Positions 55,634 to 64,000 of a stretch of 64,000 nt of DNA are shown in pieces. Under the pieces are notes generated by a model. It did no database searches. It saw only the letters and a list, made by a program, of their open reading frames with translations, and was not told the origin of the DNA. The first letter of the stretch is position 1; every line of letters begins with the position of its first letter. The position numbers and the translations under genes are program-made. This DNA comes from Janthinobacterium silvisoli (GTDB lineage Bacteria; Pseudomonadota; Gammaproteobacteria; Burkholderiales; Burkholderiaceae_D). The stretch lies in NCBI RefSeq assembly GCF_014200725.1, contig NZ_JACHCL010000001.1, forward strand, positions 744,001 through 808,000, written 5' to 3'.

Positions 55634-55667
55634 ATTGCCGTCGGTCATGTGGACCGGCATAACAATA

Positions 55668-55818
55668 CGTCTTCGGGGCGGGGTGCGATTCCCCACCGGC
55701 GGTAAACACCGGCAACGGTCAAGCCCGCGAGCGCCTGCCAAACTTCGTTTGACAGGGTCAGCAGATCCAGTGTGACTCTGGAGCCGACGGTATAGTCCGG
55801 ATGAAAGAAGATGTGCAG
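55668..55818 (+). ncRNA. FMN riboswitch (RFN element)
   Basis: The conserved RFN segments are seen in order: CTTCGGGGCGGGGTGCGATTC, CACCGGCGGTAA, CAGATCCAGTGTGACTCTGGAGCCGACGGT and AGTCCGGATGAAAGAAG (given in parts). It binds FMN and reduces downstream expression. About 90 nt follow before ribB. Confidence 0.95.
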
Positions 55819-55910
55819 TAGTGTGATGTCCCATCGCCACGCCGATGCGGCCAGTTGCGTCTATTCGCTTGCCCTGTAGCGTTTTTCGCCTGTGCGAGGA
55901 GCGTTTTACC

Positions 55911-56558
55911 ATGTTAGTCAACAGCTACACCGTTGTTTCCAACGACCTTGAAGGTCGCATCCAGTCCGCCCTGGCCGCCATGCGCGCTGGCGTCCCCGTG
56001 ATCCTGCTCGACGATTTCGACCGTGAAAATGAAGCCGACCTGATTATTTCGGCTGAAAAATTGACAAATGAAACCATGGCCCTGTTAATCCGCGAATGCA
56101 GCGGCATCGTCTGCCTGTGCCTGCCGACCGAGACCGTCAGCGCGCTGGAATTGCCGCCCATGTCAGCCGACAACGGCAGCCGCTACGGCACGCCATTTAC
56201 GGTATCGATCGAAGCGCGCGAGGGCGTCACCACGGGCGTGTCGGCTGCCGACCGGGTTACCACCATCCGCGCCGCCATCGCCAGGGATGCCAAGCCGAGC
56301 GACCTGGTGCGCCCTGGCCATGTATTCCCGCTGCGCGCCGCGCCCGGTGGCGTACTCGAGCGCCGTGGCCACACGGAAGGCTCGGTAGATCTGTCGCGTT
56401 TGGCGGGCCTGAACCCGGCTGCCGTGCTGTGCGAACTGATGAATCCGGACGGCACCATGATGCGCGGCGACGATATCGAACGTTTTGCCGAACTACACGG
56501 CATGCCCATCCTCACCATCGAAGAGATGGTGGAATGGCGCAAAAAACACCAGGTCTAA
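55911..56558 (+). CDS. ribB: 3,4-dihydroxy-2-butanone 4-phosphate synthase
   Basis: 215 residues from ATG 55911, preceded by [27 protein letters not shown] and [11 protein letters not shown] are the active-site segments. RibB makes the four-carbon precursor of riboflavin from ribulose 5-phosphate. It is the single-domain form without the RibA half. It is controlled by the FMN riboswitch upstream. The longer ORF start at 55845 would lie in the leader and is not used. Confidence 0.96.
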   Translation: MLVNSYTVVSNDLEGRIQSALAAMRAGVPVILLDDFDRENEADLIISAEKLTNETMALLIRECSGIVCLCLPTETVSALELPPMSADNGSRYGTPFTVSIEAREGVTTGVSAADRVTTIRAAIARDAKPSDLVRPGHVFPLRAAPGGVLERRGHTEGSVDLSRLAGLNPAAVLCELMNPDGTMMRGDDIERFAELHGMPILTIEEMVEWRKKHQV

Positions 56559-56565
56559 ATCATCT

Positions 56566-57948
56566 TCAGGCAGTGACCGCCTTGGGCAAATGCACATGGC
56601 GGTACACCAGGCTGGCCGCCAGCGCATAGCCGGCGGCCATGATGGCGTAGGCCAGCGGCAAGCGCAGCGACCAGTCCGGCAGCATGTGCAGGATGGTGCC
56701 GATCAGGGCCACACCCACCAGCGCGCCGATCTGGCGGTTGGCGTTCAAGGCGGCCGCGGCGCTGTTCGCATATTGCTTGCCGGCCACGCGCATCACGGTG
56801 GCTGTCATGGCGGGAATCGCAATACCGATCGCCACGTTCATCACAGCCGTGCCCAGCGCCAGCAATACATAGGGCGTATCGGGCTTCAAGCCCATCAGCA
56901 CTACCGCCATCACGGCCGCCACCAGCAAGCCATACAGCATGGGCGGGCGCGTGCCATAGCGGGCCGAAATCGCGCCTGCCGAGAAATTACCCACCGTATA
57001 GGCCGCCATCAGCGGCAACAAGTGTAAACCCGACTGCAAGGCGTCGGCGCCGCGCACTTGCTGCAGATATAAACTGAGCAGGAACAACTGGCCAAAGACA
57101 CTGAAATTGATCAGGAAGCCCACGCCATTGGCTGCACCAAAACTGCTGTTCTGGAACAAGGCGCGCGGCAACACCGGATGGCTGCCGCTGCGTTCACGCG
57201 CAAACAGTGCGCCAGCAGCGACTACGGTCAAGGCCAAAGCGGACAGCACGGCCGGCGAGAACCAGCCCAGGGCCGGGCCTTCGATCAGCACAAAACTCAG
57301 GCCGGCCAGCGCCAGCACACCCAGTCCATGGCTGAGCAGCGACAAATCGCGCGGCTGCCTTGCGGGCGCCACCAGCAGCACTTGCGCCATCACGATGGCC
57401 AGCAGACCGATCGGAATATTCACCCAGAACACGCTGCGCCAGCCGAACTGGTGCACCAGGATGCCGCCGATCAGCGGCCCCGACGCGCCCGCCACGCCCA
57501 CCAGCGCCGACCAGGCGCCCAGCATGCGGGTGCGCACTTTTTCATCCTCGAAACTGTGTGTCAGCAAGCTCAAAGAGCTGGGCATGAACAGCGCAGCGCC
57601 GGCGCCTTGCAGCAGGCGCGCGGCCGTCAGGAAATGGCCATTGGGCGCAGCGCCGCACAGGATGGAACCGAGCAGGAAGATGCCCAGGCCCGTCTGATAA
57701 ATGGTCTTCGGGCCAAAGCGGTCGGCCAGCGCGCCACCGGCCAGCAGCAGCGCGGCAAACGTCAGGGTATAGCCATCGACCACCCACACCAGGCCGGTGA
57801 GCGGAATATGCAGGTCGCGCGAGATATCGGACAGCGCCACATTGACGGCGGTGACATCGATCATGGCCATGACGAAGCCGAAGGCCAGGGTCGCCAGGAC
57901 GAGGAAATTACCTGGGCGAGAGGAAACGGGGGGAGCAGCAGAAGACAC
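56566..57948 (-). CDS. MFS transporter, DHA2-like drug exporter
   Basis: 460 residues, about 14 hydrophobic helices. VVDGYTLTFAALLLAGGALADRFG is the loop 2-3 motif of the DHA2 family, and a conserved SGPLIGGIL motif follows. Such proteins export drugs or metabolites with protons. GTG 57948 has AGGAAAG 5 nt upstream; longer ATG starts would overlap the LysR gene. It is divergent from a LysR gene, which probably regulates it. Confidence 0.9.
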   Translation of the reverse strand: MSSAAPPVSSRPGNFLVLATLAFGFVMAMIDVTAVNVALSDISRDLHIPLTGLVWVVDGYTLTFAALLLAGGALADRFGPKTIYQTGLGIFLLGSILCGAAPNGHFLTAARLLQGAGAALFMPSSLSLLTHSFEDEKVRTRMLGAWSALVGVAGASGPLIGGILVHQFGWRSVFWVNIPIGLLAIVMAQVLLVAPARQPRDLSLLSHGLGVLALAGLSFVLIEGPALGWFSPAVLSALALTVVAAGALFARERSGSHPVLPRALFQNSSFGAANGVGFLINFSVFGQLFLLSLYLQQVRGADALQSGLHLLPLMAAYTVGNFSAGAISARYGTRPPMLYGLLVAAVMAVVLMGLKPDTPYVLLALGTAVMNVAIGIAIPAMTATVMRVAGKQYANSAAAALNANRQIGALVGVALIGTILHMLPDWSLRLPLAYAIMAAGYALAASLVYRHVHLPKAVTA

Positions 57949-57994
57949 GGTCTTTCCTTCAAAGCAGACAAGGCAGTCATTGTAGGAGTGTTGC

Positions 57995-58046
57995 GTGATG
58001 CAGTAAATACGCATAAAATCGGCGCTCCGATGCAAAAATGCATCAC
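57995..58046. promoter_or_regulatory. Operator-like repeats in the MFS/LysR intergenic region
   Basis: GTGATGCA (57995-58002) and TGCATCAC (58039-58046) form an 8-bp inverted repeat. Next to it is ATGCA-N4-TGCAT (58030-58043), a LysR T-N-A type dyad. This fits a LysR site controlling the divergent gene pair. Confidence 0.6.
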
Positions 58047-58061
58047 TTAAAAGATTGCTAT

Positions 58062-58955
58062 ATGGATTGGGACAACGCGCGCATCTTCTTGGCCATCGGC
58101 CGTGCCGGTACCTTGCGCGGCGCAGCTGCCTTGCTGCACATCGACCAGGCCACTTGCGGGCGCCGGCTGGCTGCGCTGGAAACATCGCTGGGGGCGCGCC
58201 TGTTCCTGCGCACGCCGTCCGGCTACCTTCCCACGCCCGCCGGGGAACTGGCCCTCAAGGCGGCCGAAGCCATGGAAAAGGCGGCCGACAAGCTACAGCG
58301 CGACATGCAGGGTGTCGACAACCGCCTGTCCGGCCTGGTGCGCGTGGCCACCACCGACACCATGGCCCGCCATTTTGTCATCAGGGCGATCCAGGGCTTG
58401 CAGGCGCTCCACCCCGATATCCGCGTGGTGCTCAACGTAGCGCCGCAGATGGCCAGCCTGACGCGGCGTGAAGCCGACCTGGCCGTGCGCGCCGCCCGCC
58501 CGCTGGACCCCGACCTGATTTCGCGCCACCTGGTCAAGCGCAGCCTGGGCCTGTATGCGGCCAAAACCTATCTGGAAAAGCGCGGCGCCCCCGTGCGCGG
58601 CACCGGCCTGGCCGGCCACGACATCGTCATCTATCACGAGTCGGTCACGCCGCGCCACGCCGAAAAAATCGCCGGCGAACCGGTGCACAACGCCAGGGTG
58701 GCGATGGAAGTCAATACCGGCCTGATGCTGCAGGAAGCCACGCGGGCAGGCCTGGGCGTAGCCGAGCTGGCAACCCATCTGGGCGACAGCGACCCGCTGC
58801 TACAGCGCATCTGGCCCGAGGTGGCCGAACCCTACGACGTCTGGCTGGTGATGCATAACGACCTGTCGCGCTCGGCGCGCGTGCGGGCCGTGGCCGATGC
58901 GATTATCGAGAGCGTATCGCTCAATGCTGCCGTATCGCGTACAGCTCCCGTCTGA
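58062..58955 (+). CDS. LysR-family transcriptional regulator
   Basis: 297 residues from ATG 58062. HTH at residues 3-60 (RIFLAIGRAGTLRGAAALLHIDQATCGRRLAALE), then a substrate-binding domain. It belongs to the LysR group that resembles regulators next to DHA2-type exporters. ATG 58038 is also in frame but lies in the palindrome. Confidence 0.9.
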   Translation: MDWDNARIFLAIGRAGTLRGAAALLHIDQATCGRRLAALETSLGARLFLRTPSGYLPTPAGELALKAAEAMEKAADKLQRDMQGVDNRLSGLVRVATTDTMARHFVIRAIQGLQALHPDIRVVLNVAPQMASLTRREADLAVRAARPLDPDLISRHLVKRSLGLYAAKTYLEKRGAPVRGTGLAGHDIVIYHESVTPRHAEKIAGEPVHNARVAMEVNTGLMLQEATRAGLGVAELATHLGDSDPLLQRIWPEVAEPYDVWLVMHNDLSRSARVRAVADAIIESVSLNAAVSRTAPV

Positions 58956-58970
58956 TGCTAAGATGCCACG

Positions 58971-59786
58971 ATGAGCCGCTCCGCCTCCATCGTCCTCGGT
59001 TTGCGCCGCCTGAACCGGACCACCATCGCGTGGCTGGCCAGCTGGTGGCGCCTCGCGCATTTCTCTATCCTGATCTTTTCGCTGGGCCTGTCGCCATCGA
59101 GCTATAACCGCAAGCACCGCCCCCTGCTGGCATACCGTTTGGTGACCAATACGGCCCCCAACCTGGTCTGGTTCAGCGTCGCCTGTGCGCTGGTCAGCCT
59201 GGTGCTGATACGCATCGTGGTGGTCAGCGCACAAAGCTACGGCCTGTCGCGCTATGCGCTGGAAATGGTGGTACGCGTGCTGGTGCTGGAATTGATCCCT
59301 TTGACGGCCGCCCTGTTCGTGGCCTTGCGCATCACCCTGCCCGATGGCATTGCGTTTGCGCAGATGCGCGCCTCGGGCGTACTCGACACCATGCAGCGCG
59401 AGGGCAAGGATCTGCTGCGCAGCGAATATTTTCCCCGCGTGATGTCGGGCATCTTCGCCGTGTGGATGCTGGCCATCGTCAGCTGCGTCACTTCGCTGAT
59501 CCTGGCCTACTTGACCATCTACGGTTTCACGCCATGGGCGCTGCAGGGCTACACGCGCGTGGTGGGCCAGATCTTCAATCCCGCCGTGGCCCTGATCCTG
59601 ATGCTGAAAGTGATCTTCTTCAGCTTTGCCGTGGCCCTGATTCCGCTCGCCTCGTCGTATTACCAGGAAGACGCACAGAGCCGAAGAAGCCGCATGTGGG
59701 CTGCGCATGGCCTGTCGGAAATGCTGCGTTTGTTTACCGTCATCCTGCTGATCGAAGTCGCCTCGCTGATGGGGAACTACTATTAA
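58971..59786 (+). CDS. MlaE-type ABC transporter permease
   Basis: 271 residues, 5-6 helices. It shows the MlaE/YrbE profile: VLVLELIPLTAALFVALRI and RMRASGVLDTMQ-type motif near residue 130 (FAQMRASGVLD). MlaE proteins form the inner-membrane channel of phospholipid transporters. It precedes the MlaD gene with no gap. The neighbouring MlaF ATPase gene is absent. Confidence 0.85.
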   Translation: MSRSASIVLGLRRLNRTTIAWLASWWRLAHFSILIFSLGLSPSSYNRKHRPLLAYRLVTNTAPNLVWFSVACALVSLVLIRIVVVSAQSYGLSRYALEMVVRVLVLELIPLTAALFVALRITLPDGIAFAQMRASGVLDTMQREGKDLLRSEYFPRVMSGIFAVWMLAIVSCVTSLILAYLTIYGFTPWALQGYTRVVGQIFNPAVALILMLKVIFFSFAVALIPLASSYYQEDAQSRRSRMWAAHGLSEMLRLFTVILLIEVASLMGNYY

Positions 59787-60845
59787 ATGACGAATGATAA
59801 TGCCCGCCCACCGTCCAACACAGAGCCTGAAGCCATGAGCCAGACACCCATACCCGACCAGACCGACGTCACGGCGCCTGACACCACCCTGCCCGCGCCG
59901 CCGCCCGTGCGCCACGCCGAGCTGAAGGCCGCCATTTTGCTCGTCTCGATGTTCGTGCTGATCGTCGGCTCGGTGCTCTACCTGATGTATGCGCGTGGCG
60001 CTTTTGAAGCGACCCAGGTGCTGGTGCTGACGACCGACGATTCCGATGGCGTGGGAGTGGGCGCCGACCTGACTTTTTCCGGTTTCCCCATCGGCCGCGT
60101 GCAGCGCATCGAACTGTCACCGGACGGCAAGGCGCGCGTCATCATCGACGTGCCGAGAACCGATGCGCACTGGCTGCGCACCAGCAGCATCTTCACGCTG
60201 GAACGCGGCATCGTGGGCGGGGCCAAGCTGCGCGCCTACAGCGGCATCCTGACCGACCCACCGCTGCCCGACAACGCCACGCGCGACTTGCTGGTGGGCG
60301 ATATGGCGGCGGAAATCCCGCGCATGCTGGCCGCCGCCAAGGATTTGCTGAACAACCTGGGCACCCTGACGGGCGCCGATTCCCCGCTCGACTCCACCTT
60401 GCGCAATGTGCAGGCAGTCACCGGTAAATTGAGCGGTCCGGCAGGCGCCATGGGCCTGATCACGGGCAATGACAAGCAGTCGCAATTGCTGATCGAGCGG
60501 GCCAATGCCCTGCTGCTCACGGCCGACCAGCTGGCCCGCCGCACCGATGGTCTGGTCGCCAACGCCGACACGCGCGTGTTCGGCGACAAGGGCGTCATGA
60601 CGGATGCGCAAGCGACCATCGTGCAACTGAACGCGCTGCTGGCCGATACCCGCAACAGCCTGAAAAAAGTCGACGCCGTGCTGGTCGAAGCGCAAGCCGT
60701 GGGCGCCAACGCCAAGGCCGCCACGGCCGATCTGGGGCCGCTGCGCGCCGACGTGGAAAGTAATCTGCGCAAGGTCGAACAGCTGGTCAATGAAATCAAC
60801 CGCAAATGGCCGTTCAAGCGCAATCCGGAGATCACCCTGCCATGA
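59787..60845 (+). CDS. MlaD/MCE domain protein
   Basis: 352 residues. A Pro-rich N-terminus (about 1-42) is followed by one membrane helix (about 50-70) and an MCE domain (about 75-155: TTDDSDGVGVGADLTFSGFPIGRVQRIEL), then a long helical tail. MlaD-type proteins form hexameric rings that shuttle lipids between membranes. The ATG follows the MlaE stop. The next gene overlaps its stop by 4 bp (ATGA). Confidence 0.88.
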   Translation: MTNDNARPPSNTEPEAMSQTPIPDQTDVTAPDTTLPAPPPVRHAELKAAILLVSMFVLIVGSVLYLMYARGAFEATQVLVLTTDDSDGVGVGADLTFSGFPIGRVQRIELSPDGKARVIIDVPRTDAHWLRTSSIFTLERGIVGGAKLRAYSGILTDPPLPDNATRDLLVGDMAAEIPRMLAAAKDLLNNLGTLTGADSPLDSTLRNVQAVTGKLSGPAGAMGLITGNDKQSQLLIERANALLLTADQLARRTDGLVANADTRVFGDKGVMTDAQATIVQLNALLADTRNSLKKVDAVLVEAQAVGANAKAATADLGPLRADVESNLRKVEQLVNEINRKWPFKRNPEITLP

Positions 60846-61528
60846 GAATTGTCAACACCACCCTGTGCGCCCTGGCCATGGCCGCCTTGGCAACACTGGC
60901 CGCCTGCTCCAGCGGCCCGCCCGTGCCGGACTGGAAAATGAATGCGCAAAGTTCGGTCGAGCGCTTTCAGGCGGCCTATTTGAATGGCAATGCGCTGGTC
61001 GAACAGACGGAATTTGGCCGCGCCCGCGACCAGGTGGGGTCGACCGGCAAGATCGAGCTGATCGCCCGCATCGAACTGCTGCGCTGCGCCACGCGCGTGG
61101 CCAGCCTGGTCTTCGATGAATGCCCGGGATACGAAACGCTGCGCAATGACGCCTCACCGGCCGACCGCGCCTACGCCAGCTACCTGGCCGGCAAGGCCGG
61201 CGCCGACGTCACACTGCTGCCCGAAGCGCAGCGCGCCGCAGCCGGCGCCGCCAGCGACACGGCGGCGGCCAGCGCGGTGGCCGCCATCAAAGACCCGCTG
61301 TCGCAACTGGTGGCGGCCGGCGTGCTGCTACGCTCCAACCGCGCCACGCCAGCGTTACTCGATACGGCGGTGGCCACGGCGTCCGACCAGGGCTGGCGCC
61401 GCCCGCTGCTGGCCTGGCTCGGTGTACAGCGATTACGCGCGGAACAGGCGGGCGATACGCAGGAAGCGGAACGCCTCCGGCGCCGCATGGATATCGTGGA
61501 AAAGAGCGGCAAGCCGCTAGCTGGATGA
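60842..61528 (+). CDS. Lipoprotein of the MlaE-MlaD operon
   Basis: 228 residues from ATG 60842, which overlaps the mlaD stop. Lipobox LAAC (residues about 20-23), then a helical, Ala-rich protein without recognised domain. Coupling to MlaE and MlaD suggests a role at the outer membrane in the same lipid transport path, similar to MlaA or PqiC, but no domain match was found. Confidence 0.8.
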   Translation: MRIVNTTLCALAMAALATLAACSSGPPVPDWKMNAQSSVERFQAAYLNGNALVEQTEFGRARDQVGSTGKIELIARIELLRCATRVASLVFDECPGYETLRNDASPADRAYASYLAGKAGADVTLLPEAQRAAAGAASDTAAASAVAAIKDPLSQLVAAGVLLRSNRATPALLDTAVATASDQGWRRPLLAWLGVQRLRAEQAGDTQEAERLRRRMDIVEKSGKPLAG

Positions 61529-61990
61529 TTTAGCAGCCACGCAAGGCAAGTCGCGATAGAAAACAAAGCCACCGATGCCTATCGATTTGGTCGCCGCATT
61601 GACACGGTACACCAGTATATTTTTGGCAGCATCGAGGCGCAGCAGATTCTGGTGCAGCGACACATCGCCATGCCCTTCGGCCAGGGTGGTCGTCGGATGG
61701 AGGGTCAGGCTTAATTCGGACTTGGCCGCATCGTAAGTCCAGCTGCCGGGATTAAAAAAGGTAAAGCCGCCATCGAAACGCACACGGCCATCCTTGAACT
61801 GGGTGAGGCAGATGCCGCCGAATTCGCCGGGCGGGTTATACCAGGTGGCCGCCACCTCGGGTTTTGATGCTGGCCCGGCAGCGCCGGGCATGGCCGACAC
61901 GGGCTTGGCACCACCCTGTATGCCCGCGCAGGCCACCAGCAAGGTAGCGCACGCAAAGAAACTCGCCAGTCTGATTGTTTTCATCTGCAT
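61517..61990 (-). CDS. Hypothetical lipoprotein, convergent
   Basis: 157 residues. Signal peptide with lipobox LVAC (about 18-21), then a beta-rich domain (GGICLTQFKDGRVRFDGGFTFFNPGSW). I do not recognise it. Its 3' end overlaps the end of the MlaD-operon lipoprotein gene by 12 bp. Confidence 0.75.
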   Translation of the reverse strand: MQMKTIRLASFFACATLLVACAGIQGGAKPVSAMPGAAGPASKPEVAATWYNPPGEFGGICLTQFKDGRVRFDGGFTFFNPGSWTYDAAKSELSLTLHPTTTLAEGHGDVSLHQNLLRLDAAKNILVYRVNAATKSIGIGGFVFYRDLPCVAAKSSS

Positions 61991-62075
61991 GCCCGCTCCA
62001 TTTAGTTTCCGTAAAGAACGGCCATCTTAAAACGGGAAAGCCAGCCGCTCAAGGGGCTGGCGCACATAAGCGGCT

Positions 62076-63335
62076 TTATTTATTGCCAACCTGATCCAGT
62101 TTGGCCGCCGCTTCGCGCAATTTATCCTTTTTGCTCTTGCGCGCGCCCTTGATGCCGCCATTCACCGTATCGGTCACGGCGCTGACGGGGCTTGGTTTTT
62201 CCGTCGGCTCGAAGCCGGCCACCACTTCGCGCACGATGCGCAAGTCATTGCGGTTTTCGATCAGGCGGAAATGCGCTTCCGTATCGGCCGTGATAAAGCT
62301 GACGGCCGTGCCGCTCTCGCCTGCACGGCCCGTGCGGCCGATACGGTGCGTGTAGTCGACGGCCGAACGGGGCAAGTCGTAGTTGACGACGGCTGGCAAG
62401 CCGGCGATGTCGATGCCGCGCGCGGCCACGTCGGTGGCGACCAGCACTTGCAGGCGACCGGCCTTGAAATCGGCCAGCAGCTGGCTGCGCGTGCCCTGGC
62501 TGAATTCTCCGTGGAAGGCGCCCACATGCAGGCCGGCGCGCTGCAGCTTGTCGGCCACGTGTTCGGCCGCGTATTTGGTGGCGACGAACACCAGCACCCG
62601 CTCCCATTGCTGCTGCAAGATCAGGTAGCGCAGCAGCTGCGTGCGGCGCGGCACGTCGACCGTGATGGCGCGCTGCACGATATCGGGTTTATCCTGCGGT
62701 TCGGACGCCACTTCGATGCGGGTCGGGTTTGCCAGCAAAGTGTCGGCCAGCGCCTGCACGCTGTCGGGGAAGGTGGCGGAGAAAAACAGGTTTTGCCGTT
62801 TCGATGGCAGCAGCGCCAGCACGGCGTTGATTTCTTCGGTAAAACCCATATCCAGCAAGCGGTCCGCCTCGTCGAGCACGAACAGCGATACGCCGCCCAG
62901 CTTGACGGCGTTATGCTTGACCAGGTCCAGCAGCCGGCCTGGCGTGGCGACCACGATATCGGCACCGCCGCGCAAGTCCATCATTTGCGGATTGATCGAG
63001 ACGCCACCGAACAGCACGGAAATCTTCAGCTTCACGGGCAGCGGCTTGGCCAGCGCATGCACGGTTTGCCCCACTTGCGCCGCCAGTTCGCGCGTGGGCA
63101 CCAGGATCAGCGCGCGCACCTGGCGCGGGCCGGCAGCGGGCGCCATCAGGGCTTGCAGCAGCGGCAGCGCATAAGCGGCCGTCTTGCCGGAACCCGTTTG
63201 CGCGGCGCCCAGCACATCGCTGCCGCGCAGGATGGCAGGAATGGCGGCCGCCTGAATGGCCGTCGGCGCGGCATAGCCGGCTTTCTCGACAGCGCGGACC
63301 AGGGCGGGAATCAGACCCAGTGAGGAAAATGGCAT
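62076..63335 (-). CDS. DEAD-box ATP-dependent RNA helicase
   Basis: 419 residues. Q motif (GYAAPTAIQAAAIPAI), AQTGSGKTAAYALP, PTRELAAQV, DEADRLLDMGF, SATFPDSV and HRIGRTGRAGE are all intact. It is shorter than the rhlE-like protein and has a Lys-rich tail. The family member cannot be told from sequence alone. Confidence 0.9.
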   Translation of the reverse strand: MPFSSLGLIPALVRAVEKAGYAAPTAIQAAAIPAILRGSDVLGAAQTGSGKTAAYALPLLQALMAPAAGPRQVRALILVPTRELAAQVGQTVHALAKPLPVKLKISVLFGGVSINPQMMDLRGGADIVVATPGRLLDLVKHNAVKLGGVSLFVLDEADRLLDMGFTEEINAVLALLPSKRQNLFFSATFPDSVQALADTLLANPTRIEVASEPQDKPDIVQRAITVDVPRRTQLLRYLILQQQWERVLVFVATKYAAEHVADKLQRAGLHVGAFHGEFSQGTRSQLLADFKAGRLQVLVATDVAARGIDIAGLPAVVNYDLPRSAVDYTHRIGRTGRAGESGTAVSFITADTEAHFRLIENRNDLRIVREVVAGFEPTEKPSPVSAVTDTVNGGIKGARKSKKDKLREAAAKLDQVGNK

Positions 63336-63407
63336 AGCGGGCCTTCGTGTATTCTTGGAAAGGCGCCAGTATAAAGCAATGCCAGTCCAGGCCCAAGCAA
63401 GCGCCCA

Positions 63408-64000
63408 CTATGGCCGTTTGCGTCCCTGCGCCTGCCTGGGCATTTGCAGGCTCGGGTAGCCCTCTTCATCGTAGCCGGGCATGCCACGTCGGATCGCATG
63501 TGAAAAATCGCGGTCTTCATTGGCCGCCCGCGCGCGCGCCGTGATATGGCCACCATCGCGCAATTGCTGGAAGGTCCAACCCGGCACCAGTCCCCGCACA
63601 TCGAACAGGTAGCGGTCCAGGTAGCCGGAAGCCAGCAAGCGGTAATCGACGGGCAGACCAGGCACGATACGGCGCACCATCTCAAACACGATGGTGGTGC
63701 AGTTGGCCGTCAGGGTGTTGTAGAACTGCGGCTGGTTTTTCAGCGACTGCGCCTCGTCCAGGTAGGCCAGGAACAGAGAACGCATGGCGGCGCGCGGCAT
63801 CATCACGCGGTACAGATGCATGTCTTCGCCGCGCACATTGGTGCGAACGCGCAGGATGTCGCGCTCGTCGGCGGCGATCAGGCTCATTTCAAAATGCTTG
63901 AAGAAGCCGCCGATGGCAGAAAAACTCTCGCCCTTTTCCTTGCGGATTTCGATGGAAAATGTCAGGAAGCGGCCATCGGCAAAACCGAACGACACCAGCG
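63408..64000 (-). CDS. DUF4105 domain protein (partial, 5' end outside window)
   Basis: At least 197 residues, cut by the window end. LYRVMMPRAAMRSLFLAYLDEAQSLKNQPQFYNTLTANCTTIVFEMVRRI matches DUF4105, where NxNCT contains a conserved cysteine; it is thought to be a periplasmic cysteine hydrolase related to Lnb-like enzymes. The stop at 63408 lies 72 bp from the helicase gene, and the two are on the same strand. Confidence 0.8.
   Translation of the reverse strand, partial: LVSFGFADGRFLTFSIEIRKEKGESFSAIGGFFKHFEMSLIAADERDILRVRTNVRGEDMHLYRVMMPRAAMRSLFLAYLDEAQSLKNQPQFYNTLTANCTTIVFEMVRRIVPGLPVDYRLLASGYLDRYLFDVRGLVPGWTFQQLRDGGHITARARAANEDRDFSHAIRRGMPGYDEEGYPSLQMPRQAQGRKRP

Overview
The window looks like chromosomal DNA of a betaproteobacterium, most likely Oxalobacteraceae (Janthinobacterium/Duganella/Massilia type). 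This is inferred from gene order (rpoE-rseA-degP-glutaredoxin-lepA-lepB-rnc-era-recO-pdxJ-acpS-uvrC-pgsA, and rpmF-plsX-fabH-fabD-fabG-acpP-fabF), high-GC coding sequence and a PEP-CTERM protein. No rRNA genes, CRISPR arrays or prophage genes were seen.

Region 1 (1-8.5 kb): the 3' end of an assimilatory nitrate reductase, a SulP transporter, and nine tRNA genes in two blocks (Cys-Gly-Gly-Gly-Cys and Gly x4, all on the minus strand). Between the blocks, on the plus strand, lie a Fur-controlled FecA-like TonB receptor and a BlaI/BlaR1-like pair. The usual order uvrC-pgsA-tRNAGly-tRNACys therefore appears to be split by a 5-kb accessory insert. Region 2 (8.5-21.7 kb): housekeeping genes on the minus strand for phospholipid synthesis, DNA repair, RNA processing, protein secretion and the sigma-E envelope stress system. 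RseA is short and apparently soluble, no rseB is present, and rpoE has a sigma-E-like promoter of its own. Region 3 (21.8-28.5 kb): the type II fatty-acid synthesis cluster with rpmF and yceD.

Region 4 (28.7-46.7 kb): mixed genes. These include yceF, an RsmI-like methylase, an EAL/HDOD protein, rlmJ, a thioredoxin-like protein, a 1046-residue PAS-GGDEF-EAL protein, several DUF proteins, an MltD-like transglycosylase, fabI, a HicA-like/HTH gene pair behind a perfect 15+15 bp palindrome, a RhlE-type helicase, an AraC regulator and small proteins. Two short intergenic elements with terminal inverted repeats lie at 33.2 and 37.3 kb.

Region 5 (46.8-52.2 kb) is the most unusual part. A ThiF-like E1 enzyme is directly followed by a nitroreductase-family protein, and a second nitroreductase-like gene lies 1 kb away. 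Both transcription units start from nearly identical sigma-E-type promoters (GGAACTT-N14-TGTCTGA) with the same upstream GCGGCGCC box. Between them sits a PEP-CTERM protein gene with a sigma-54 type promoter. An IS1595-type element with an exact 8-bp target duplication borders the cassette.

Region 6 (52.3-64 kb): a small acidic protein, a secreted M16 zinc protease, an FMN riboswitch with ribB, an MFS exporter divergent from a LysR regulator, a MlaE-MlaD-lipoprotein operon without its ATPase, a second DEAD-box helicase, and the 3' part of a DUF4105 protein cut by the window end.
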